Source: Desulfobacteraceae bacterium | GTDB lineage: Bacteria; Desulfobacterota; Desulfobacteria; Desulfobacterales; JAUWMJ01 | DNA: 6,272 nt | NCBI GenBank assembly: GCA_030612225.1 | Contig: JAUWOH010000198.1 | Span: 1 to 6,272, forward strand | Direction: 5' to 3' | Shown: one piece after another, positions 1-3,414 of the stretch | Numbering within the stretch: the stretch's first letter is position 1 | Layout of the letters: the number at the start of each line of letters is the position of its first letter | Notes under the pieces: model-generated | The model's database searches: none | What the model was told of the DNA's origin: nothing | The model's input: the letters and a program-made list of their open reading frames with translations, nothing else | Program-made: the position numbers and the translations under genes

Positions 1-1047
1 AAAGAGAAAGCAGACATAAAACCACCGGTGGCACTGAAAAGGGAAGATATTGTCGGAAGCAGTCATCAATTGGAAACAAGCCTTGACCTTTTAGCACAGG
101 TTGCAGGCAGTGAAGCAAATGTTTTGTTAACAGGCGAGACAGGCACCGGCAAGGAAGTTTTTGCAAAGACCATCCACAGGAACAGTTCCCGGGCAGGGAA
201 AAACTTTGTGGTAGTAGATTGCACCGCGCTGCCTGAGACTCTTGTTGAAAGTATGCTCTTCGGTCATGAAAAGGGAGCTTTTACAGGGGCTGAAAAGTCA
301 CGGACAGGTTTGGTCAAGGAGGCGGATGGGGGCACTCTTTTTTTAGATGAGGTGGGTGAACTTCCCTTAACCGTGCAGAAGGATTTTTTGCGTGTCCTCC
401 AGGAAAACCGGTTCAGACCGTTAGGAAGCAATAAAGAGATTGAAAGCGATTTCAGGCTTTTGTCAGCGACCAATCGAGACCTGGAAAAAATGATCGAATC
501 CGGGCAGTTTCGCAAGGACCTTTTCTTTCGGCTCCAGTCTGTGATAATTGAGCTGCCTCCTCTCAGAGCCCGATCTCAGGACATCAAGGATCTAACCATA
601 CATTACATGGTCAAACTTTGTGAACGTTACGGGATGGAGACAAAGGGTTTTTCCCCTGATTTTTTTGAAACATTGGCCGCCTATAACTGGCCCGGAAATG
701 TCAGGGAACTGATCCATACGGTGGAGCGAGTGCTCACTGTGGCCAGGTTTGAACCGACCCTGTTTCCAAGACACCTGCCTACAAAAATTCGTGCTTATGC
801 GGCCCGAGCCTCGATCAGAAAGAACGAAACTGATAAAGATTTTTTAGAGAAAGACAACCATCCGGCTGAAATGCTTCCCAAGCTCCAGGATGTGCGAGAG
901 ACTGCTGTGTCTAAGGTGGAAAAACAATATCTATACGATCTCATGTTACTCACAAGAAAGGAGATCAAGGAGGCGTGTCGCGTATCAGGACTCTCTCAAT
1001 CCCGTTTATATCATCTTATGAAAAAACACAAAATAAGCCGCACTTGA
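1..1047 (+). CDS. Sigma-54-dependent transcriptional activator (bacterial enhancer-binding protein), 5'-truncated by the window
   Basis: This is a sigma-54 activator that uses ATP hydrolysis to remodel sigma-54 RNA polymerase at -24/-12 promoters. The sequence shows the complete AAA+ core: IVGSS entry motif (about 49-63), Walker A GETGTGKE (133-156), the sigma-54-contacting GAFTGA loop (274-291), Walker B LFLDE (337-351), the arginine-rich FRKDLFFRL segment and WPGNVREL (688-711). A C-terminal Fis-type helix-turn-helix follows, with SGLSQSRLYHLMKKHKI just before the stop. The frame is open to base 1. The GTG at 28 is probably internal, because this architecture normally carries an N-terminal receiver or other sensory domain, here presumably cut off. 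The protein ends 12 bases before a GC hairpin. The gene lies about 1.4 kb upstream of a sigma-54 promoter preceded by tandem palindromes, which are its most likely targets. Family assignment is very secure; the signal it answers to cannot be seen. Confidence 0.95.
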   Translation, partial: KEKADIKPPVALKREDIVGSSHQLETSLDLLAQVAGSEANVLLTGETGTGKEVFAKTIHRNSSRAGKNFVVVDCTALPETLVESMLFGHEKGAFTGAEKSRTGLVKEADGGTLFLDEVGELPLTVQKDFLRVLQENRFRPLGSNKEIESDFRLLSATNRDLEKMIESGQFRKDLFFRLQSVIIELPPLRARSQDIKDLTIHYMVKLCERYGMETKGFSPDFFETLAAYNWPGNVRELIHTVERVLTVARFEPTLFPRHLPTKIRAYAARASIRKNETDKDFLEKDNHPAEMLPKLQDVRETAVSKVEKQYLYDLMLLTRKEIKEACRVSGLSQSRLYHLMKKHKISRT

Positions 1048-1054
1048 GAAACTG

Positions 1055-1110
1055 GTTGCCCCGCTTTCAGCGGGATTTTCGCTTCGCTCCAACTGGCTTT
1101 GCTGGGTACT
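1055..1110 (+). repeat. Direct repeat copy 1 (compact form)
   Basis: This 56-bp unit consists of a 22-bp left part (1055-1076) containing the CCCGCT/AGCGGG palindrome, running directly into a 35-bp right part (1076-1110, TTTTCGCTTCGCTCC...GGGTACT) that shares one base with it. Both parts recur without mismatch at 1140-1161 and 1180-1214. Reading frames across the region give only low-complexity, unfamiliar translations, so it is treated as non-coding interspersed repeat DNA. Confidence 0.85.
1060..1080 (+). terminator. Possible intrinsic terminator of the activator gene
   Basis: A perfect 6-bp stem with a 3-base loop (CCCGCT-TTC-AGCGGG, 1060-1074) is followed by ATTTTC, starting 12 bases after the stop codon. 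The T tract is short. The same hairpin recurs at 1145-1159 as part of a repeated unit, so it may be a repeat-borne palindrome that happens to act as a terminator. Confidence 0.4.
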
Positions 1111-1139
1111 CGTTCCTGGTTACTGGTTGCTCGATACTC

Positions 1140-1214
1140 GTTGCCCCGCTTTCAGCGGGATCCTCCAGAGGCGGATAAATTTTCGCTTCGCTCCAACTGG
1201 CTTTGCTGGGTACT
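1140..1214 (+). repeat. Direct repeat copy 2, interrupted by an 18-bp segment
   Basis: The same left (1140-1161) and right (1180-1214) parts as copy 1 are separated here by 18 extra bases (1162-1179, CCTCCAGAGGCGGATAAA). The extra segment resembles the ATCCGCC/GGAGGCG string at 2221-2235, so one small element seems nested in another. Between the two copies lies a GGTTACTGGTTGCTCG-type stretch (1117-1143) that has relatives at 2041-2080 and 2916-2933. Confidence 0.85.
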
Positions 1215-1386
1215 GGTTGCTTTCCATTCAACATTCGATCTGGCTTCGCAAATGCTATGCCAAGACACAGTTGGACGTTCGATGTTCGATGTTCACTTTT
1301 TTGTTGCCCTTTCCTTCTTCGCCTGCGGCTTCAGACTACGCCTTTCCAAGCTACGCCGTGACAAGACGCAGGACATGCCCTTCTGT
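1215..1386. repeat. Gene-free low-complexity repeat region
   Basis: I see no credible gene here. The stretch contains short iterations such as GTTCGATGTTCGATGTTCA (1274-1292) and CTACGCC/CTACGCCG (1336 and 1351). Its TTCGCCTGCGGCTTCAG wording resembles the CTTCAGGCTTCGCCTTCGGC string at 2151-2170. CCTGCG (1322-1327) and CGCAGG (1367-1372) could pair over a long loop, but this is not a convincing terminator for the minus-strand genes ending at 1387. Confidence 0.5.
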
Positions 1387-1704
1387 TTACTGATAAGCAG
1401 AATCATGATCGGGATGTAATGTTAATAGGCGCAGCCATAGGCCGTCACGGTACGCTACTCCACGAAACCCCTTGCTGATTCGGAAACTGTAAAGCTTGTT
1501 ATCGCCCGGGCCTTTTTTTGATAAAATAACTTCCCAATTTAAACCATAATCTGAATATACCTGTTGCCATGTCATGTTTACTAATTTTTGTGAAGTATTC
1601 AGGATGTTGCGCTGATCGTTTTTTGTGAGGTTGAAAAGCTGTCGTTGAAAGACGGGGTTGTTTAAATCCAAAAGTATGTGTTGATATATTTTCTGGTTTA
1701 TCAT
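1387..1704 (-). CDS. RelE/ParE-superfamily-like small protein, probable toxin of a toxin-antitoxin pair
   Basis: This 105-residue protein has a basic helical first half (QRQLFNLTKNDQRNIL). Its C-terminal half reads as beta strands: LYSFRISKGFRGVAYRDG followed by LWLRLLTLHPDHDSAY. The order arginine-bearing strand, R-x-x-Y strand, then a final strand ending in H-x-x-HDSAY recalls RelE/ParE-fold toxins, which usually cleave mRNA or inhibit gyrase and finish with a similar H/Y-containing tail. The ATG overlaps the TGA of the upstream gene by 4 bases (ATGA, 1701-1704), so translation is probably coupled. No strong Shine-Dalgarno sequence precedes it. Size, gene order and overlap fit the toxin role. 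The family match is from memory of fold features, so function is moderately supported and the exact activity unknown. Confidence 0.7.
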   Translation of the reverse strand: MINQKIYQHILLDLNNPVFQRQLFNLTKNDQRNILNTSQKLVNMTWQQVYSDYGLNWEVILSKKGPGDNKLYSFRISKGFRGVAYRDGLWLRLLTLHPDHDSAYQ

Positions 1705-1952
1705 TTGATCCGGGCTTCTAATTCCTCAAAGTTTGTCTCTTTGGGTGGATTTTTTTCTGCCCAGGCAACAGCTTCATTGAGCTCGGTCTGAACATCCGGC
1801 CTGTGAAGCCATTTTTCATTATTGGGAATGAAGCGACCCAGCTTGACGATCCAAACGCCTGCGTTGATCTCATTCAACATTACGGTTTGGCCTGCGTATT
1901 TTTTTCCCAAGGATATCTGTCCGCTACTGCCGACTGTTTTTATGATGTTCAT
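1701..1952 (-). CDS. Small AbrB-like protein, probable antitoxin
   Basis: This 83-residue protein is first in the minus-strand pair. Its N-terminus (MNIIKTVGSSGQISLGKKYAGQTV, then MLNEINAGVWIVKLGRFIPNN) has the beta-rich layout of AbrB/SpoVT-type swapped-hairpin DNA-binding domains: a short strand, GQISL, a glycine turn, a hydrophobic strand and G-V-W-I-V. The second half (residues about 48-83: WLHRPDVQTELNEAVAWAEKN...ETNFEELEARIK) is helical and acidic, as expected for the toxin-neutralising tail. The start is set by AGGAGA (1962-1957), 4 bases before the ATG. A promoter sits immediately upstream. It probably represses its own promoter, as antitoxins do. Role is inferred from context; a dedicated family name is not recognised. 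Confidence 0.72.
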   Translation of the reverse strand: MNIIKTVGSSGQISLGKKYAGQTVMLNEINAGVWIVKLGRFIPNNEKWLHRPDVQTELNEAVAWAEKNPPKETNFEELEARIK

Positions 1953-1981
1953 AATCTCTCCTAAACTTAATATTGTGATTT

Positions 1982-2009
1982 ATGATAGCACGAATGCATG
2001 ATAAGTCAA
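1982..2009 (-). promoter_or_regulatory. Sigma-70-type promoter of the toxin-antitoxin pair with overlapping imperfect palindrome
   Basis: Read on the minus strand, TTGACT (2009-2004) and TATCAT (1987-1982) are separated by 16 bases, with an extended -10 TGC just before the second hexamer. Each hexamer matches the consensus at five of six positions. Transcription would begin about 20 bases before the antitoxin ATG. An imperfect inverted repeat, TTATGAT (1980-1986) against ATGATAA (1998-2004), covers the promoter and could be the autoregulatory operator. Confidence 0.6.
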
Positions 2010-2040
2010 GGAGAAAAACATAGACGTCCCTGCCTTTCAC

Positions 2041-2080
2041 TTCTGGTTGCTCGTTGCTTGTTACTGGTTGCCTGTTACCT
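2041..2080 (+). repeat. GGTTGC/GGTTACTGG-type short repeat
   Basis: The string CTGGTTGCTCGTTGC followed by TTGTTACTGGTTGCCTGTTACC is an iterated GTTGC/GTTAC motif. It shares CTGGTTGCTCG with 1123-1133 and resembles the segment at 2916-2933. No gene is seen between 2010 and 2502; this is the first recognisable component. Confidence 0.6.
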
Positions 2081-2116
2081 ATTTTAATTGAATATTGACG
2101 ATCATTAGAATTGACA

Positions 2117-2259
2117 ATTTAATATTGACTATTGAATATTTGTTGTATCGCTTCAGGCTTCGCCTTCGGCTACGACCCGACAGGTCGCTCCGTCGTTTTT
2201 ATGATAGTTTTTCTAAAATCGATCCGCCGGAGGCGTACCTTAAATAGTCAATATTCAAT
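2117..2259. repeat. Miniature inverted-repeat-like element (about 143 bp)
   Basis: The ends form 17-bp inverted arms (2117-2133 and 2243-2259), matching at 16 of 17 positions with a perfect 13-bp core (AATATTGACTATT / AATAGTCAATATT). The interior holds no plausible gene. It contains CTTCAGGCTTCGCCTTCGGC, a hairpin ACGAC...GTCGT (2172-2196) followed by five Ts, and ATCCGCCGGAGGCG. The arms are AT-rich and the interior GC-richer, as in non-autonomous miniature elements. No transposase is present, and target-site duplications were not established. Confidence 0.5.
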
Positions 2260-2302
2260 ATACAATTTTCAATTTTTCTTCTTCAATTTTCAATTTTCAA
2301 TT
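2260..2302. repeat. AT-rich CAATTTTCAATT repeat tract
   Basis: The tract consists of near-iterations of CAATTTT and TTCAATTTTCAATT. A 15-mer inside it (2280-2294, TCTTCAATTTTCAAT) is the exact reverse complement of 6111-6125 inside the kinase gene, so the two belong to the same interspersed family. Confidence 0.7.
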
Positions 2303-2322
2303 CCCACCTCCTCCTGCTTGAT

Positions 2323-2365
2323 AGGAAAAATTCCTGTTTTGCAGGAATTTCCTGTTTTGCAGGAA
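2323..2365 (+). promoter_or_regulatory. Tandem palindromes: candidate upstream activator sites for the sigma-54 promoter
   Basis: The 17-bp palindrome TTCCTGTTTTGCAGGAA occurs twice without mismatch, at 2331-2347 and 2349-2365, with 18 bases from start to start. A third, partial dyad AGGAAAAATTCCT (2323-2335) overlaps the first. The 6-bp arms TTCCTG/CAGGAA flank a TTTTG spacer. The pair lies about 80-115 bases upstream of the -24 element, where enhancer-binding proteins with Fis-type domains typically bind as oligomers. The activator encoded at 1-1047 is the natural candidate ligand (inference). Confidence 0.65.
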
Positions 2366-2443
2366 AGATTATTGCTACCCTGATTTATTCCAATCCCACT
2401 ACAACTTACTGCATTTATATTGATTTACCAAAAAGCATCACTT

Positions 2444-2459
2444 TGGCATGCTTCTTGAT
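2444..2459 (+). promoter_or_regulatory. Sigma-54 (-24/-12) promoter
   Basis: TGGCATG-CTTC-TTGAT matches the consensus TGGCAYR-N4-TTGCW at every fixed position except that the -12 GC is GA. The GG-to-GA spacing is the required 10 bases. Transcription should start near 2470, about 30 bases before the ATG at 2503. Upstream tandem palindromes and a nearby sigma-54 activator strengthen the call. The stretch between them (2366-2443) is AT-rich and contains AATCAATATAAATGC on the minus strand (2425-2411), a partial match to an IHF site. Confidence 0.75.
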
Positions 2460-2502
2460 TAATGCTATTGGTAACAGTGTCTTTAAAGGGGTGGTTTTTG
2501 AA

Positions 2503-2934
2503 ATGAATGTGATTTTCTATTTGCCGGTTACAAGTAAGATTGATGCAAGGATTCAAGAAGTGGTGGAGATGGTTAGATCAATGGCTAAGACAGAAATCTT
2601 CCGAAGCATCGGGGATCTTTCCAGCAGGCTTCGCTGGCCGGCAGATGGTTTTGTAATTGCCTTTCTTGTGGCCGGTAATAAAAAAGATCTTGTTGACTTT
2701 TCCTTCATTCGCCATCTGTTTTCAGATACGCCAATTATTCTTGTTCTTCCTGACAGGAAAGAAAGTACTGCCATTATAGGATATGGTCTGGTTCCCAGAT
2801 ATTTAACCTATATTGACAGCAACCTCATGGAAGCTGGAGCGGTTTTGGAAAAGATGATTAAATACTATGAGAAACGAAAAGTGATGGAGGAGCAGGAAAT
2901 TGACTCTGGTTATGAGTTGCTCGTTACTCGTTGA
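2503..2934 (+). CDS. Receiver-like (CheY-fold) protein lacking the canonical phospho-acceptor site, 143 aa
   Basis: This protein alternates hydrophobic strands and amphipathic helices like a response-regulator receiver: NVIFYLP (residues 2-8), a helix to about 30, DGFVIAFLVAG, DFSFIRHLF helix, TPIILVLPD strand, then PRYLTYID and a terminal helix EAGAVLEKMIKYYEK. The Asp pair after strand 1 and the Asp after strand 3 expected in a working receiver are not evident, so it is better called a pseudo-receiver; its partner is unknown. ATG 2503 is chosen because AAAGGGG (2485-2491) precedes it and the sigma-54 promoter sits just upstream. The in-frame TTG at 2443 would overlap the promoter. The last residues (ELLVTR) are encoded by an interspersed repeat, which suggests the original C-terminus was replaced. 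It is the first gene of the probable operon with the small protein at 3003 and the kinase at 3415. Confidence 0.75.
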   Translation: MNVIFYLPVTSKIDARIQEVVEMVRSMAKTEIFRSIGDLSSRLRWPADGFVIAFLVAGNKKDLVDFSFIRHLFSDTPIILVLPDRKESTAIIGYGLVPRYLTYIDSNLMEAGAVLEKMIKYYEKRKVMEEQEIDSGYELLVTR

Positions 2935-2960
2935 TTGCAAAAGCGAAGCGAAAGTCCCGC
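2916..2960. repeat. Interspersed repeat forming the 3' end of the receiver-like gene
   Basis: GTTGCTCGTTACTCGTTG (2916-2933) matches 1126-1143 at 17 of 18 positions and supplies the final codons and stop of the 143-residue protein. Directly after it, AGCGAAGCGAAAGTCCCG (2942-2959) matches the reverse complement of 1071-1088 at 17 of 18 positions. Two parts of the upstream repeat are thus joined here in different relative orientation. Confidence 0.75.
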
Positions 2961-3002
2961 ACCGCAGTATTACGGGTAAAGAGACTGTGGAGGAGTTATC
3001 AC

Positions 3003-3314
3003 ATGGTGAAAACGACAGCAAAGATAGAACATTACGAAAATCGTTTTGGCATAATTGCAATTGAAAAGGGGTTTATTTCTCAGGAAGACCTCAACGAAGC
3101 CCTGAAAGTACAGGTAGGTGAGAAAATCGAAATTGGGAAAAATAGACTCCTCGGAGGAATATTGCTGTGCCAGGATAAGATAAGTGCGATACAGATCGAT
3201 GATGTGGTAAAAACATTATTTAAGCAAATCAAAATTGCCAAAAAAAAGAATTGCTCCAAAATTGCGAAGGATGTGGGAAATACCTATTTCCAAAACCAAA
3301 TTACTTTTTGTTGA
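3003..3314 (+). CDS. Small protein with a type II secretion/pilus-ATPase N-terminal-like helical motif, 103 aa
   Basis: The core (residues 14-74) reads FGIIAIEKGFISQEDLNEALKVQ, a variable linker, then LLGGILLCQDKISAIQIDDVVKTLF. The pattern is G-x-I-A-x-x-K-G-F-I-x-x-x-x-L-x-x-A-L-x-x-Q, then L-G-x-I-L and a Q-I-D-x-V-L-like helix. It resembles the helical N-terminal domain of GspE/PilB/MshE ATPases, which in some members binds cyclic di-GMP; no ATPase domain follows. I infer an adaptor or ligand-binding role but cannot name a ligand. ATG 3003 is chosen over the in-frame start at 2931 because GGAGGAG (2989-2995) lies 7 bases before it and the upstream codons are repeat DNA. Residues after about 78 are Lys/Asn-rich, beginning at an 8-A run (3240-3247), and look unrelated to the domain, possibly a derived tail. 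The gene lies 68 bases after the receiver-like gene, in the same probable operon. Confidence 0.75.
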   Translation: MVKTTAKIEHYENRFGIIAIEKGFISQEDLNEALKVQVGEKIEIGKNRLLGGILLCQDKISAIQIDDVVKTLFKQIKIAKKKNCSKIAKDVGNTYFQNQITFC

Positions 3315-3400
3315 CGATGAAGAATGATGAACTCGTAAAAAATATCGCCGATGGTGCCCGCAGGAAATGCCCTTGGGGTGCAAGGCGCAGTGGTTTTTTT
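3271..3400 (+). pseudogene. Degraded 5' stub of a response-regulator receiver gene, frameshifted
   Basis: In the frame beginning at ATG 3271, the translation is MWEIPISKTKLLFVDDEE followed by two stops (3325-3330). LLFVDDEE is the typical first strand and acidic pocket of a receiver. Skipping one base (T3325) continues as DELVKNIADGARRK, a good first receiver helix. After that the sequence loses all receiver similarity and reaches the kinase start at 3415. The fragment overlaps the last 44 bases of the 103-aa gene. I read it as the remnant of a response regulator once encoded between that gene and the kinase. The match is short, so chance cannot be excluded. Confidence 0.4.
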
Positions 3401-3414
3401 AGAAAGGATAGTTC

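Noticed and set aside
1099..1419. Plus-strand open frames of 67-106 codons across the intergenic region after the activator (975-1419)
   Set aside because: They run through duplicated repeat DNA, translate to low-complexity repeated peptides, lack ribosome binding sites and overlap real genes at both ends.
2331..2365. The two palindromic units as a CRISPR array
   Set aside because: There are only two 17-bp units, separated by a single base, with no spacers and no cas genes; operator sites fit better.
2132..2383. 83-codon plus-strand open frame upstream of the sigma-54 promoter
   Set aside because: It reads through the inverted-repeat element, the AT-rich tract and the palindromes, giving a Phe/Ser-rich nonsense peptide with no start context.
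2443..2502. Extended N-terminus of the receiver-like protein from TTG 2443
   Set aside because: The start would lie inside the -24 promoter element and upstream of the predicted transcription start; ATG 2503 has a Shine-Dalgarno sequence.
2931..3002. Extended N-terminus of the 103-aa protein from the start at 2931
   Set aside because: These codons are reverse-oriented repeat DNA (Lys/Arg-rich translation), while ATG 3003 has a strong GGAGGAG at the right distance.
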